DNA of 64,000 bases from Promicromonospora soli (GTDB lineage: Bacteria; Actinomycetota; Actinomycetes; Actinomycetales; Cellulomonadaceae), in NCBI RefSeq assembly GCF_014653785.1, contig NZ_BNAS01000001.1, positions 915,898 to 979,897 on the forward strand, written 5' to 3'. Made by a program: the position numbers and the translations under genes. Positions within the stretch are counted from its first letter, which is position 1, and every line of letters starts with the position of its first letter. Shown here one piece after another: positions 17,930 to 27,649 of the stretch. The notes below the pieces were generated by a model that was not told the origin of the DNA, did no database searches, and saw only the letters and a program-made list of their open reading frames with translations.

Positions 17930-19398
17930 CCCTGTCGGAGGGCGACCCCCGACCGCGCTACCCGGCCGCGCAGGTCACGGACCCGGTTCAGCAGCAGCGC
18001 CGCCGCGACGACGGCCACGATGCCGAGGAGCCGCACGGCGATCCAGCCGCCCTGCACCACGAGGGCGTCCTTCTCGTAGTCGAGGGCGAGCCGCGCGACG
18101 ACCGCGACGTACGCCACGAGCCCGACCATCGTCGCCACCGCGCCGACGGCGAGCCCGGTCAGGGGTGCGCGCAGCCCAGGGGCGAGGTGGACGCCCTGGC
18201 GACCGGAACGACGTCGGGCAAGGCGGCCCGTCAGGACCGCGCCGCCCACGAGCAGCGGTCCCAGGGCCAGCAGCCCGCAGGCGGTGATCACCACCCCGAC
18301 CAGCCAGTCGCCGTCGCCGTACCAGTGCGGCTGGGGCACGGGGGCCGCGAGGTAGAGCTGCTCGGGCTGGGCGCCCGCGACCTGCGGCGGGGCGGAGGCC
18401 GTGGCGGGCAGCCCGAGCACCCAGTCGGCGACGTCGCGCGCGAAGTCCGGGTGCAGCAGCAGGCCCTCGGGCGTCTCCACGTTCATGCCGTGGTTCGCGC
18501 GGTCGTAGAACCGCACGGTGACGTCGTCGGCGTCGTCCAAGAGCTCCCGCGTGCCCTGTTCGAGCGGCATCGAGGCGTCGTTGGTGCCGTAGACGGCGAG
18601 GATCGGGTCGTCCTGCTCCTTGAGCCACGGGCGGACGTCGAAGTCCGCGTACTCGAACCCGCCGCCCGGCACCTTCATCCCCACCGCGCGCGGGATCGCG
18701 CGGAACACCCCGCCGGGCACGTCCGTGTTCCGCAGGTAGTTGTCGACGGCGTACGCGGCCTGCTGCCGGGGCGGCACCACCGGGGCCGAGACCAGGATCT
18801 GGAACTCGAGCCGCGGGTCGTTCACCATCATCACGGGCGACACCCACGCGCCCTCGGACTCCGCGTACAGCCCGACGTCGTCCGGGTCGACGCCCGGGAC
18901 GTCGCGCAGGAAGCTCACCGAGTACGCGTAGTCGCGCGCCATTGCCTCGTAGTCGCGGTGCCGGACGGAGTAGTTGTCCAGCCGCTTGTCGGGCACGAGC
19001 GTGACGATCCCCGCGCTCGCCAGCGCGGTCGCGGCCAGCGTGAACGCTTCGGCGGCCTTACCGGTGCCCGCGCCGTGCACGAACACGACCCCCGGGCGGT
19101 CTTCGGCGGGGTCCGCAGCGGGGTCGTCGGCCGCGTCGCCGCGCGCATCGATCGGCTCGCGCAGCAGGCCGCCCACCTCCAGCCCGTCGGCGAGCGGGAT
19201 CGTCACGGCGGACTCGCGCACCTCGTAGTCGCCGGGCGCGCCCACGTCGGGCGCGGCGCCCCCGATCGCTGTCGAGCCGGTGGCCGGGCGCAGGTGCGTC
19301 GTCACGGGCGCCGGCTCCCAGGCCGGGCCCGCGACTGCGCCGGTGACAGCTAGTGCGACAAGGATCGCGGCGGATGTGGCGACCGTCCTGAAGAGCAC
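17782..19398 (-). CDS. Membrane-anchored secreted alpha/beta hydrolase
   Basis: A 538-residue protein. An N-terminal signal/anchor (about residues 5-24) is followed by an extracellular alpha/beta hydrolase domain with VVFVHGAGTG (oxyanion), GLYAESEGAWVSP as the nucleophile elbow, YGTNDASMP (acid) and RANHGMN (His). The elbow reads A-E-S-E-G, so the first Gly of GxSxG is Ala. The last about 160 residues hold four membrane helices. TAGCAT six bases before the GTG at 19398 indicates a leaderless transcript. The substrate is unknown; lipid or peptide esters are possible. Its 3' end overlaps the convergent transferase gene. Confidence 0.8.
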   Translation of the reverse strand: MLFRTVATSAAILVALAVTGAVAGPAWEPAPVTTHLRPATGSTAIGGAAPDVGAPGDYEVRESAVTIPLADGLEVGGLLREPIDARGDAADDPAADPAEDRPGVVFVHGAGTGKAAEAFTLAATALASAGIVTLVPDKRLDNYSVRHRDYEAMARDYAYSVSFLRDVPGVDPDDVGLYAESEGAWVSPVMMVNDPRLEFQILVSAPVVPPRQQAAYAVDNYLRNTDVPGGVFRAIPRAVGMKVPGGGFEYADFDVRPWLKEQDDPILAVYGTNDASMPLEQGTRELLDDADDVTVRFYDRANHGMNVETPEGLLLHPDFARDVADWVLGLPATASAPPQVAGAQPEQLYLAAPVPQPHWYGDGDWLVGVVITACGLLALGPLLVGGAVLTGRLARRRSGRQGVHLAPGLRAPLTGLAVGAVATMVGLVAYVAVVARLALDYEKDALVVQGGWIAVRLLGIVAVVAAALLLNRVRDLRGRVARSGVALRQGQEPPVETARARTSRAGVLVVSAGFWVTALGASALLVTLAYWGAYQLGI

Positions 19399-19450
19399 CT
19401 TCGGATGCTACGCCCGGCAGCCCCGACCCTCGATCTGGCGGCGCGGCGAT

Positions 19451-20056
19451 TCACTCCGGCGGACGGGAGGCCAGCATCTCCTCGGTGTCCCAGGTCAGCG
19501 CCCCCGAGCCCAGGTCCGCGACGACCCCGCGCACCCAGTCCAGCTCCGCGCGCGTGACGGCCACGAGGTGCTCGTGCTCGAGCATGAGCACCCTGGCCAG
19601 GCCCCATTCCTGCGCCGTGGTCGCGTCGCGCTCGGCCTGGCCCAGGACCGCTTCGAGGGCCGTGACGCGCTCTGCGAGCCGGTCCCGGACCAGGTCCGGT
19701 CCCGTGATCGCCAGCACCGCCAGGACCGCCCGGAACTCGGGGAACTCGCGCGCCGGCGTCGCGAGGGCGGCGTCCATCCAGCGGCGGAGGGCGTTGCTGC
19801 CGTCGGCGGTCAGGGCGTAGACGATCCGGGCCGGCCCGGTCTCGGCCGCCAGCTTCTCGTGGACCTCGATGAGGCCGTCGCGGAGCAGGCGCTCGATCGT
19901 CTGGTAGACGCTGTTGCTGCGCGCCACGTTGACGACGTCGTCCTTGCGCCGCGTCTTGATCAGCCGCTGCATGCGGTAGGCGTGCATGGGTTCCTCGGCG
20001 AGCAGCGCCAGCAGCACCATCGCGAGCGGCGAACGCGGCCGGGAGTCCTGGGTCAC
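19451..20056 (-). CDS. PadR-family transcriptional regulator
   Basis: A 201-residue protein with the PadR winged helix: SPLAMVLLALLAEEPMHAYRMQRLI, then SNSVYQTIERLLRDGLIEVHE (recognition helix) and RIVYALTADG (wing), followed by a C-terminal helical domain of the Vir_act_alpha_C type. I chose the GTG at 20056 because TAGGCT stands 7 nt before it; a GTG 16 codons upstream is also open. It is divergent from the FAD monooxygenase, whose promoter carries two palindromes likely to be its operators. Confidence 0.87.
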   Translation of the reverse strand: MTQDSRPRSPLAMVLLALLAEEPMHAYRMQRLIKTRRKDDVVNVARSNSVYQTIERLLRDGLIEVHEKLAAETGPARIVYALTADGSNALRRWMDAALATPAREFPEFRAVLAVLAITGPDLVRDRLAERVTALEAVLGQAERDATTAQEWGLARVLMLEHEHLVAVTRAELDWVRGVVADLGSGALTWDTEEMLASRPPE

Positions 20057-20105
20057 GGCGCCCAGCCTAGGCGGGACTTCGACCTGAGGTTCTCGCTCCA
20101 ACACC

Positions 20106-20135
20106 TTGCCATCTTATGGTTACCCATCTTATGGT
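20106..20135 (+). promoter_or_regulatory. FAD-monooxygenase promoter overlapped by twin palindromic operators
   Basis: TTGCCA (20106-20111), an 18-nt spacer and TATGGT (20130-20135) form a promoter ending 6 nt before the ATG. Two identical copies of CCATCTTATGGT, each a CCAT-N3-ATGG palindrome, occupy 20109-20120 and 20124-20135, so they cover both promoter boxes with 15 bp between centres. This is a classic repression layout; the divergent PadR protein is the obvious candidate. Confidence 0.65.
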
Positions 20136-20141
20136 GTCTCT

Positions 20142-21338
20142 ATGAGAGCGATCATCATCGGAGCGGGGATCACCGGACCCGTGACCGCCATGGCCCTGCA
20201 GAAGGCGGGCATCGACGCGACGGTCCACGAGGCGTACCAGCGCACCGCGGACGGCGTCGGCGCCTACCTCAACCTCGCCGCGAACGGCCTGGCCGCCCTC
20301 CGGGTGCTGGGCATCGACCACCGCGAGCTAGGCGGCTTCGACACGCCCGCGCTGGAGCTGCGCGGGTCGTCGGGCCGGCTCCTGGCCCACCTCGCGATGA
20401 GCCGGGACGACGCCGCCGGCACGGTCAGCCAGACCGTCCGGCGGTCCGACCTCTACATCCGGCTCCGCGACGAAGCCGTGCGCCGCGGCATCCCGATCGA
20501 GTACGGCAAGCGCCTCGTCGACGCGACCCGGACGAGTGGCGGTGTGGTCGCCTCGTTCGCGGACGGCACCACGGCCGAGGGCGACCTGCTCATCGGCGCC
20601 GACGGCCTGCACTCCCGCGTGCGGGAGATCCTCGACCCGGGCTGCCCGCCGCCGCGCTACACCGGCCTGCTGAACACCGGCGGCTACGCCTCGGGAGTGT
20701 CGGTGGACACGCCGGAAGGCCTGTTCACGATGGTCTTCGGCCGGCGCGCCTTCTTCGCCTACGCGAACCGGGGGCCGGGGGACGTGTGGTGGTTCGCGAA
20801 CGTGCCGCGCGCCCGCGCGGCCACGAGCGACGAGCTCGCGGCCTGCACCCCGGACCGCTGGCGCGCCGAGCTGGAGCGCCTCTTCGCCGACGACGACGGT
20901 CCCGCGCTGGACCTGATCGCGGCGACGCCGGAGATCGTGCCGCCGTGGAACACCCTCGACCTGCCGACCGTACCCGTGTGGCACCGCGGGCCGATCGGGC
21001 TGATCGGCGACGCCGCGCACGCCATCTCGCCGACCTCCGGCCAAGGGGCGTCGCTCGCGATCGAGGACGGGGTGCTGCTCGCGCGGTTCCTGCGCGACCA
21101 CGACGAGCCCACCGCCGCGTTCGCGGCCTTCGAGGCGTTGCGCCGCGAACGGGTGGAGAAGCTGATCGCCCAGGCGAAGCGCACGTCGAACCAGAAGATC
21201 CCGAACCCGCTCACGAGGGTCGTCCGCGACCGCGTGATCCTGCCGCTCGTGGGCAAGGCCGCCGCCCGGACCACGCGGGACTGGGTGACCGACTACCGGA
21301 TCGACTGGGACGCCCCGGCAGGCCGCTTAGCCGCTTGA
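20142..21338 (+). CDS. FAD-dependent monooxygenase (PHBH/UbiH-like)
   Basis: The 398-residue product begins with the dinucleotide-binding motif MRAIIIGAGITGPVTAMAL (GxGxxG) and E42-type acidic end of the second strand (TVHEAY). It has the mid-protein DLLIGADGLHSRVRE (DG motif) and the GD motif LIGDAAHAISPTSGQGASLAIEDG. These define group A flavin monooxygenases that hydroxylate aromatic or polyketide substrates using NAD(P)H. A redox modification or detoxification role under PadR control is likely. The transcript appears leaderless at ATG 20142. The substrate cannot be read. Confidence 0.9.
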   Translation: MRAIIIGAGITGPVTAMALQKAGIDATVHEAYQRTADGVGAYLNLAANGLAALRVLGIDHRELGGFDTPALELRGSSGRLLAHLAMSRDDAAGTVSQTVRRSDLYIRLRDEAVRRGIPIEYGKRLVDATRTSGGVVASFADGTTAEGDLLIGADGLHSRVREILDPGCPPPRYTGLLNTGGYASGVSVDTPEGLFTMVFGRRAFFAYANRGPGDVWWFANVPRARAATSDELAACTPDRWRAELERLFADDDGPALDLIAATPEIVPPWNTLDLPTVPVWHRGPIGLIGDAAHAISPTSGQGASLAIEDGVLLARFLRDHDEPTAAFAAFEALRRERVEKLIAQAKRTSNQKIPNPLTRVVRDRVILPLVGKAAARTTRDWVTDYRIDWDAPAGRLAA

Positions 21339-21351
21339 CCTCGCCCCGGGG

Positions 21352-22305
21352 TCAGAAGCCCAGCTTGCGCAGCTGCTTCGGGTCGCGCTGCCAGTCCTTG
21401 GCGACCTTGACGTGGAGGTCCAGGTAGACGCGCTGCCCCAGCAGCTTCTCGATGCCCCGCCGCGCCTCGGTGCCGACGGTCCGCAGCCGGGACCCGCCGC
21501 GCCCGATGATGATCGCCTTCTGGGAGTCGCGCTCCACGAACAGGTTGACCCGCACGTCCAGGAGGGCGGGCTTGCCCTTCTCGGGGTCGCCCGATCCCTC
21601 GCGCTCGACTATCTCGTCGACGACCACCGCGAGGGAGTGCGGCAGCTCGTCGCGGACACCCTCCAGGGCGGCCTCGCGGACCAGCTCGGCCACCATGACG
21701 GCCTCGGGCTCGTCGGTCAGCTCGCCGTCCGGGTACAGGTCGGGTCCCGCGGGCAGGTGGGAGATGAGGACCGCCTCGAGCTCCTCCACCTGGTAGCCGT
21801 CCTTCGCGGACACGGGCACGATGTCGGCCCACTCGCGGTCAACGGCGTTCGCCAGCCGATCGACGGAGACGAGGTGCTCCATGAGCTCGGCGCGCGTGAC
21901 GAGGTCGGCCTTCGTCACGACGGCGACGACGGGCACCGCCCGGCGTCCCGTCATCAGCTCGGCGAGCTGCGCCGCGATGTAGCGGTCGCCCGGGCCCACC
22001 TTCTGGTCCGCGGGCAGGCAGAACGCGATGACGTCCACCTCGGACAGCGTGTCCCGCACCAGGTCGTTGAGCCGCTCCCCGAGCAGGGTGCGCGGCCGGT
22101 GCAGGCCGGGCGTGTCCACGAGCACGAGCTGGGCGTCCTCCCGGTGCACGATGCCGCGGATGGTGTGCCGCGTGGTCTGCGGCCGTGCCGACATGATCGC
22201 GACCTTCTGCCCCACCAGCGCGTTCGTCAGGGTGGACTTGCCGGAGTTGGGGCGGCCCACCAGGCAGGCGAACCCGCTCCGGTGTTCCGTGGTGTCGTCG
22301 CTCAC
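21352..22305 (-). CDS. era: GTPase Era
   Basis: A 317-residue essential GTPase that aids 16S rRNA processing and 30S assembly. G1 is GRPNSGKST, G2 lies in RPQTTRHT, G3 is DTPGLHRP, G4 is TKAD and G5 is SAKDG. The C-terminal KH domain contains IIIGRGGSRLRTVGTEARRGIE. The GTG start at 22305 overlaps the stop of the CBS gene (GTGA), placing era last in the phoH-ybeY-CBS-era operon. Confidence 0.97.
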   Translation of the reverse strand: MSDDTTEHRSGFACLVGRPNSGKSTLTNALVGQKVAIMSARPQTTRHTIRGIVHREDAQLVLVDTPGLHRPRTLLGERLNDLVRDTLSEVDVIAFCLPADQKVGPGDRYIAAQLAELMTGRRAVPVVAVVTKADLVTRAELMEHLVSVDRLANAVDREWADIVPVSAKDGYQVEELEAVLISHLPAGPDLYPDGELTDEPEAVMVAELVREAALEGVRDELPHSLAVVVDEIVEREGSGDPEKGKPALLDVRVNLFVERDSQKAIIIGRGGSRLRTVGTEARRGIEKLLGQRVYLDLHVKVAKDWQRDPKQLRKLGF

Positions 22306-23696
22306 GAGGTCACTTCCTTCTGGTCACGCTTCTGATCACGGTGGTCGTGCTGGTCGAGACCACCGTTGCTGTCATCCGGCTCGCCAACCGGCTCCGTGCG
22401 GTGCACGAGGATCGTCGAGATCTGCTTGCGGCGGCCCTCGACCCGCTCCGCCTCCAGGTGGACCCCGCCGACCTCGACGGACGATCCGGCCAGCGGCACC
22501 TTGCCCAGCACCTTGGCGAGCAGGCCACCGGCGGTGTCCACGTCGTCGTCGTCCAGGCGCAGGTCGAACAGGTCGCCGAGCTCGTCCACCGGCAGGCGGG
22601 CCGGCACGCGGAACACCCCGTCGCCGAGGTCCTCGATCTCCTGCACGAGCACGGTGTCGTGCTCGTCGGTGAGCTCACCGACCACCTCCTCCAGGAGGTC
22701 CTCGATGGTCACCAGCCCCGCGACGCCACCGTACTCGTCGACGACGAGCGCGATGTGGCTGGCCGAGGCCTGCATCTCGCGCAGCAGGTCGTCGATCGGC
22801 TTGGACTCGGGCACGAAGACCGCGTCCCGTGCCACGTCCGAGGCGGGCCGCAGCGACGGCTGCGGCACGCCGCCCTCGCCTTCACCCACGGGCCAGTGGA
22901 CCGCGGCCACGACGTCCTTCAGGTAGGCGACGCCGACGACGTCGTCCACCGACTCGCCTACCACGGGGACCCGCGAGAAGCCCGAGCGCAGGAGCAGCCG
23001 CAGCACCCGGTCGAGCGAGGTGTCGGCGGTGACCGTCACCATGTCGGTGCGGGGCACCATGACCTCGCGCGTGATGGTGCCGCCCAGCTCGATCACCGAG
23101 CGGATGAGCTCCCGGTCGGACTCCTCGAAGGCGCTGCTCTCCCCCACCCGGTCCGCGATGTCGCGCAGCTCGGCCTCGGTGGGCGGTGACGGGTCGTAGC
23201 GCGGCACCGAGAACCGGGTCAGCCACGCGACCGCGCGCGAGACGCCGGTCAGCGGCCCGACCAGCGCGATCAGCACCGCTACCGGCCTGCGGAAGCCGAG
23301 CGCGCGCGGCGAGACCCGCACGAAGGTGACGCCGACGACGACGCCCACCACGAGCGCGATGACCATGACCGGGAGCTCGTTGGGGACGCCCTCGCCCGGG
23401 ATCGCCTGCTGCACGAGCAGCGTCCCGGCCGCGATGGCGACCACCTCGGAGACGACGCGCACGAGCGCGAAGGACGCGACGATCGCCGTCGGGTCGACGA
23501 CGAGCGCCTGGGCGCGCCGGATCCGCGCGGCGCGCTCCGGGTCGGGCGACTGCCCCAGCTCCGCCTCCGCGAGCGCCTCGGTGAGGGACGCGCGGGTGAC
23601 GCGCAGGAGCGCCGCCTCGCCGGCCGACAGCATGCCCGCCAGTGAGAGGCCGACCAGCATGATGAGGGTCAGGAGCAGTACGAGCACACCGGTCAC
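22302..23696 (-). CDS. Hemolysin family protein (DUF21-CBS-CorC/HlyC)
   Basis: A 464-residue membrane protein: an N-terminal DUF21/CNNM transmembrane region (four helices, about 1-160), a tandem CBS pair (about 205-335) with [26 protein letters not shown] and [23 protein letters not shown], and a C-terminal transporter-associated domain (about 355-440). Relatives act in Mg/Co ion transport or membrane homeostasis; the old haemolysin name does not imply toxicity. It starts with GTG inside the ybeY stop (GTGA) and is a fixed member of the ybeY-era operon. The last about 20 residues are His/Asp/Gln-rich. Confidence 0.93.
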   Translation of the reverse strand: MTGVLVLLLTLIMLVGLSLAGMLSAGEAALLRVTRASLTEALAEAELGQSPDPERAARIRRAQALVVDPTAIVASFALVRVVSEVVAIAAGTLLVQQAIPGEGVPNELPVMVIALVVGVVVGVTFVRVSPRALGFRRPVAVLIALVGPLTGVSRAVAWLTRFSVPRYDPSPPTEAELRDIADRVGESSAFEESDRELIRSVIELGGTITREVMVPRTDMVTVTADTSLDRVLRLLLRSGFSRVPVVGESVDDVVGVAYLKDVVAAVHWPVGEGEGGVPQPSLRPASDVARDAVFVPESKPIDDLLREMQASASHIALVVDEYGGVAGLVTIEDLLEEVVGELTDEHDTVLVQEIEDLGDGVFRVPARLPVDELGDLFDLRLDDDDVDTAGGLLAKVLGKVPLAGSSVEVGGVHLEAERVEGRRKQISTILVHRTEPVGEPDDSNGGLDQHDHRDQKRDQKEVTS

Positions 23697-24145
23697 CGGG
23701 TCGCGAGGAAGGTCAGGAGGAGCTTGCGCTGGAGCGTGAACATCTCCGTCTCCTCCTCCGGCTCCGCGTGGTCGTAGCCGAGCAGGTGCAGGATCCCGTG
23801 CGTGGTCAGGAGCAGCAGCTCCTCCGTCGTGGAGTGCCCGGCGGCCTTGGCCTGGGTGACCGCGACCTCCGGGCACAGCACGATGTCGCCGAGAGTGCCG
23901 GCCGGGGTGATGTCGCCGTCGCGCCCCGGGCGCAGCTCGTCCATGGGGAAGGACAGGACGTCGGTGGGTCCCGGCTCGTCCATCCACTGCACGTGCAGGT
24001 CCGTCATGACGGTGGTGTCGACGAAGATGATCGACAGCTCCGACTGCGGGTGCACCCGCATGGCGTCGAGCACGAACCGGCCGAGCGCGGCGAACTCCGC
24101 CTCGTCGACCTCGAACCCGGACTCGTTGTTGACCTCGATGCTCAC
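23693..24145 (-). CDS. ybeY: Endoribonuclease YbeY (rRNA maturation factor)
   Basis: The 150-residue metalloprotein carries the signature [11 protein letters not shown] with three zinc-binding histidines, preceded by GTLGDIVLC and [11 protein letters not shown]. YbeY trims the 3' end of 16S rRNA and takes part in ribosome quality control. The GTG at 24145 overlaps the phoH stop (GTGA), and its own stop overlaps the CBS gene start, so the three genes are translationally linked. Confidence 0.96.
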   Translation of the reverse strand: MSIEVNNESGFEVDEAEFAALGRFVLDAMRVHPQSELSIIFVDTTVMTDLHVQWMDEPGPTDVLSFPMDELRPGRDGDITPAGTLGDIVLCPEVAVTQAKAAGHSTTEELLLLTTHGILHLLGYDHAEPEEETEMFTLQRKLLLTFLATR

Positions 24146-25197
24146 CGGCGCTGCCTCTTGTTGCTCCCCGGGCGGTGGTCCTGCGGCTGGCGGCCCGGAC
24201 GGCGGTCGTCGGTGAGCACGTCCCACCGCGCGTACGCGTCGATGATGTCGCTCACCAGCCTGTGCCGCACGACGTCGGCCGACGTCAGGCGGCAGAACTC
24301 GACGTCGTCCACGCCCAGCAGGATGTCCTCGACCACGCGCAGGCCGGAGGTGGTGCCGCCCGGCAGGTCGATCTGCGTGGCGTCGCCCGTGATGACCATC
24401 TTGGAGCCGAAGCCGAGACGGGTCAGGAACATCTTCATCTGCTCGGTCGAGGTGTTCTGCGCCTCGTCCAGGACGATGAAGGAGTCGTTCAGCGACCGGC
24501 CGCGCATGTACGCCAGGGGCGCCACCTCGATGGTGCCTGCCTCGATCAGCTTGGGTACCTGCTCGGGGTCGACCATGTCGTGCAGCGCGTCGTACAGCGG
24601 GCGCAGGTAGGGGTCGATCTTCTCGGACAGCGAGCCGGGCAGGAACCCGAGGCGCTCCCCGGCCTCGACGGCGGGGCGCGTCAGGATGATCCGGTTGATC
24701 TGCTTGGCCTGCAGCGCCTGCACGGCCTTGGCCATGGCGAGGTAGGTCTTGCCGGTACCGGCCGGCCCGATGCCGAACGTGATGGTGTTCGTGTCGATCG
24801 CGTCGACGTAGGCCTTCTGCCCGACCGTCTTGGGCCGGATGGTGCGGCCCCGGCTGGACAGGATGTTGAAGGTGAGGACCTCGGCGGGGCGTGAGGCCGA
24901 CGCGTCGCTCAGCATCGCCACCGAACGCTTCACGACCTCGGGGGTGAGCTGCGTGCCCGCCGCGACGACCTCGATCAGCTCGTCGAGCAGCTGAGTGACC
25001 AGGGCTACGTCGCCCGCCGGTCCCGTCACTGCTATCTCGTTTCCGCGGGCGTGGACGTCGACGCCGGGGAAGCCCTCTTCGACGGCCCGCAGCACCGAGT
25101 CCCGGCTCCCGAGGAGCGCGACCGTCGGGATGTGGGCCGGAACGATGATCTTGTGCTCGATCCGCGTCTGGGACTGTGTGCTGGGCGTAGTTGTCAT
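24142..25197 (-). CDS. phoH: PhoH family ATPase
   Basis: A 351-residue protein with an N-terminal KH-like region and a P-loop ATPase core: Walker [12 protein letters not shown], Walker [21 protein letters not shown] and an arginine-rich end. PhoH-like ATPases next to YbeY are thought to be RNA-linked helicases or nucleases. The ATG at 25197 is used; the RBS is poor. The hydrophilic tail is Arg/Gln-rich ([16 protein letters not shown]), consistent with RNA contact. It follows the HIT gene after about 160 bp, with TAGGAT in the gap as a possible own promoter. Confidence 0.94.
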   Translation of the reverse strand: MTTTPSTQSQTRIEHKIIVPAHIPTVALLGSRDSVLRAVEEGFPGVDVHARGNEIAVTGPAGDVALVTQLLDELIEVVAAGTQLTPEVVKRSVAMLSDASASRPAEVLTFNILSSRGRTIRPKTVGQKAYVDAIDTNTITFGIGPAGTGKTYLAMAKAVQALQAKQINRIILTRPAVEAGERLGFLPGSLSEKIDPYLRPLYDALHDMVDPEQVPKLIEAGTIEVAPLAYMRGRSLNDSFIVLDEAQNTSTEQMKMFLTRLGFGSKMVITGDATQIDLPGGTTSGLRVVEDILLGVDDVEFCRLTSADVVRHRLVSDIIDAYARWDVLTDDRRPGRQPQDHRPGSNKRQRR

Positions 25198-25357
25198 GAG
25201 CCGGCCCCGGGGGCCGATCCGCTCCTTCGTGCGGTAGGGATGACGACAGTTCTCATCCTATCGACCCGCCCGGTCTCCGCCACGGTCTTTCCCGCGGCCG
25301 GACGACGGGTGACGTGGGTGAATTCTGAACGTCTGGCACGGCATCCGGCACGTGAGG

Positions 25358-25708
25358 TCACGCGAAGCCGGGCAGCTCCCCGCCCGCGAGCAGGTGCGCG
25401 TGCACGTGGAAGACGCTCTGGCCGGCCTTGGGCCCGGTGTTGAAGATCAACCGGTACTGGCCGTCCCCGAGGTCGCTCGCCACGCCGTCGGCAAGCGCGA
25501 TCACGCCGGCCAGGCCCTCCGGGTCCGACGCCGCGAACGCCGGCACGTCCGGATAGTGCTCGCGGGGCACCACGAGCACGTGCACGGACGCCTTGGGGGC
25601 GACGTCCCGGAATGCGATCGCGGTGTCCGACGACGCCACGACGTCCGCGGGAACGTCCCCCGCGACGATCTTGCAGAAGAGGCAGTCAGGACTGTCGGTA
25701 CTCGTCAT
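25358..25708 (-). CDS. HIT domain protein (HINT-like nucleotide hydrolase)
   Basis: A 116-residue protein with CLFCKIVAGDVPADVV at the N terminus (zinc-type Cys pair), VLVVPREHYPD and the catalytic histidine triad FHVHAHLLAG. HINT proteins hydrolyse adenosine phosphoramidates or AMP-lysine. TAGCCT seven bases before the ATG (25708) points to a leaderless transcript. It belongs to the conserved rsmE-HIT-phoH order, but here rsmE is about 2.8 kb away because two plus-strand genes lie between. Confidence 0.94.
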   Translation of the reverse strand: MTSTDSPDCLFCKIVAGDVPADVVASSDTAIAFRDVAPKASVHVLVVPREHYPDVPAFAASDPEGLAGVIALADGVASDLGDGQYRLIFNTGPKAGQSVFHVHAHLLAGGELPGFA

Positions 25709-25951
25709 GTCTCGCAGGCTACCGGCGCCCGCCCACGAGCGACTCCGCAGGGCGCCCCGTCAGCACCAACCAGGACTTCGCGATGTTTTTCCGTACTGTT
25801 ACATGGTCTGGAATGCCTGGCTCAAAGGGATGTGGGAGAGTTTGCCGCGTTCGATGGAGATTGGCGTACTGCGACGTATTTGGTCGTCGCCCACCTCGCG
25901 GGTCTCGTCGGTCGCCCTCACACCACACACAGCAGTCACCTGGAGGTTCGC

Positions 25952-27649
25952 GTGGGTTGGTTCATCACCCAATCGCTCGCATTCATCATCATCGCGGCCC
26001 TGATCGGCCTCGCGATCGGCATCTGGATCGGCTGGCTCACCTGGGGCCGCCGCGCCAAGGGCAAGCACACCGCGGCAAAGGCCGAGGCTGCGGCCCGGTC
26101 GGCGGCCGCGACGACGGCGTCGGACGCCGATTCGGAGGCCGGCGCTGAGAACGCGGCCGAGGCCGACACTGCCGAGGCCGAGGCCGGGACGGCCGACGCC
26201 GAGCCCGTTCCCGCGCTCGCGGTTGCCGGTGCCGCCGCCACGGACGAGGCGTCGGACGCCGAGACCGCCGTCGCTGAGGCCGGTGCCGCTGAGGACGCCG
26301 TCCCCGCTGAGCCCGAGGCCGAGGCCGTGGCAGAGCCCGAGGCCGAGGCCGAGACGAGTGGAGCCGAGCAGGAGGTCGAGACCGCCGAGTCCGACGTCGT
26401 CGCCGAGGCCGAGGCCGTCGCGCGCAAGGCCGCCGAGGAGGACGCCGCGGCGAAGGCAGCCGAGGCGAAGACCGAGGCGCCCGAGGCCGCCGTAGTGGAG
26501 ACCCCTGACGACCTGCGGCGCATCGAGGGCATCGGCCCGAAGATCGCCGCCGCGCTGGTGGCCGCCGGCTACCCGACGTACGCCAAGATCGCTGCCGCGA
26601 CCGAGGACGAGCTGCGCGAGGCAGTCGCGAGCCAGGGCATCAAGTTCGCGCCGTCGGCCAGCAGCTGGGCCGACCAGGCGCAGTACCTGGTGGACAGCGA
26701 CGCGGACGGCCTCGAGGAGTACCAGGACTACCTCGTCGGCGGCCAGGAGCGGCGCGCCAAGTTCAACGAGAAGGTCGACTACGCCGACGTCGACGAGATC
26801 GACGGTGCCGACGCCAAGGCCGCCGCGATCGCCGAGGACGAGGCAGAGGCCGCCGCGGAGCCCGCAGCTGAGCCGGAGCCGGGGCCGCAGGACCTGCAGC
26901 GCATCGAGGGCATCGGCCCCAAGATCGAGGCCGCCCTCAAGGCCGCCGGCTACACCACGTACGCCAAGCTGGCGGGCACGAGCGAGGACGAGCTGCGCGC
27001 GGCGCTCGCCGCGGGCGGCATCACGTTCGCCCCGGCCGCGACGAGCTGGTCCGACCAGGCGCAGTACCTGGTGGACGGCGACGAGGACGGCCTGCAGGAG
27101 TACCAGGACTACCTCATCGGTGGCCAGGACCGCGCCTCGAAGTTCACGGAGAACGTCGACTACGCCGACGTCGACGAGATCGACGGTGCCGACGCCAAGG
27201 CCGCCGCGATCGCCGAGGACGAGGCGGAGGCCGCCGCAGCCCCCGAGCCCGAGCCGCAGGACCTGCAGCGCATCGAGGGCATCGGCCCGAAGATCGAGGC
27301 CGCGCTCAAGGCCGCCGGCTACACGACCTACGCCAAGATCGCGGACACGCCGGAGTCACAGCTCCGCGAGGCGCTCGCCGCGAGCGGCATCAAGTTCGCT
27401 CCGGCCGCCGCGAGCTGGGCCGAGCAGGCCAAGCTCCTGGCGGAGGGTGACGAGGACGCGCTGCAGGAGTACCAGGACTACCTTGTCGGCGGCCAGGAGC
27501 GGCGCGCCAAGTTCAACGAGAACGTCGACTACACCGACGTCGACGAGATCGAGGGCACCGACGCCAAGGCTGCGGCCATCGCCGCGGACGAGGCGAAGGC
27601 GGCGGCCGGAGGCGACGCCGAGCCCAGCCAGTCCGAGGTGAAGGCGTGA
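25952..27649 (+). CDS. Membrane-anchored protein with three tandem helix-hairpin-helix modules
   Basis: The GTG at 25952 follows TGGAGG. The 565-residue product has one N-terminal membrane helix (about 5-27, ending GWLTWGRR), a long Ala/Glu linker (about 35-185) and three near-identical modules of about 125 residues starting near 186, 313 and 436. Each begins DLxRIEGIGPKIxAAL, an HhH motif of the type in non-specific DNA-binding proteins, followed by YxTYAKIA, SWADQAQYL, EEYQDYL-GGQ and VDYADVDEI. This architecture suggests a cytoplasmic nucleic-acid or protein scaffold tied to the membrane. It is translationally coupled (GTGA) to the OmpA-like gene. The function is unknown. Confidence 0.82.
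   Translation: MGWFITQSLAFIIIAALIGLAIGIWIGWLTWGRRAKGKHTAAKAEAAARSAAATTASDADSEAGAENAAEADTAEAEAGTADAEPVPALAVAGAAATDEASDAETAVAEAGAAEDAVPAEPEAEAVAEPEAEAETSGAEQEVETAESDVVAEAEAVARKAAEEDAAAKAAEAKTEAPEAAVVETPDDLRRIEGIGPKIAAALVAAGYPTYAKIAAATEDELREAVASQGIKFAPSASSWADQAQYLVDSDADGLEEYQDYLVGGQERRAKFNEKVDYADVDEIDGADAKAAAIAEDEAEAAAEPAAEPEPGPQDLQRIEGIGPKIEAALKAAGYTTYAKLAGTSEDELRAALAAGGITFAPAATSWSDQAQYLVDGDEDGLQEYQDYLIGGQDRASKFTENVDYADVDEIDGADAKAAAIAEDEAEAAAAPEPEPQDLQRIEGIGPKIEAALKAAGYTTYAKIADTPESQLREALAASGIKFAPAAASWAEQAKLLAEGDEDALQEYQDYLVGGQERRAKFNENVDYTDVDEIEGTDAKAAAIAADEAKAAAGGDAEPSQSEVKA

Noticed and set aside
22345-22375. A GGTCGAGACC motif near the end of the CBS gene as another repeat insertion
   Set aside because: Only the short core is present and the arms are missing, so it may be chance in a GC-rich sequence.
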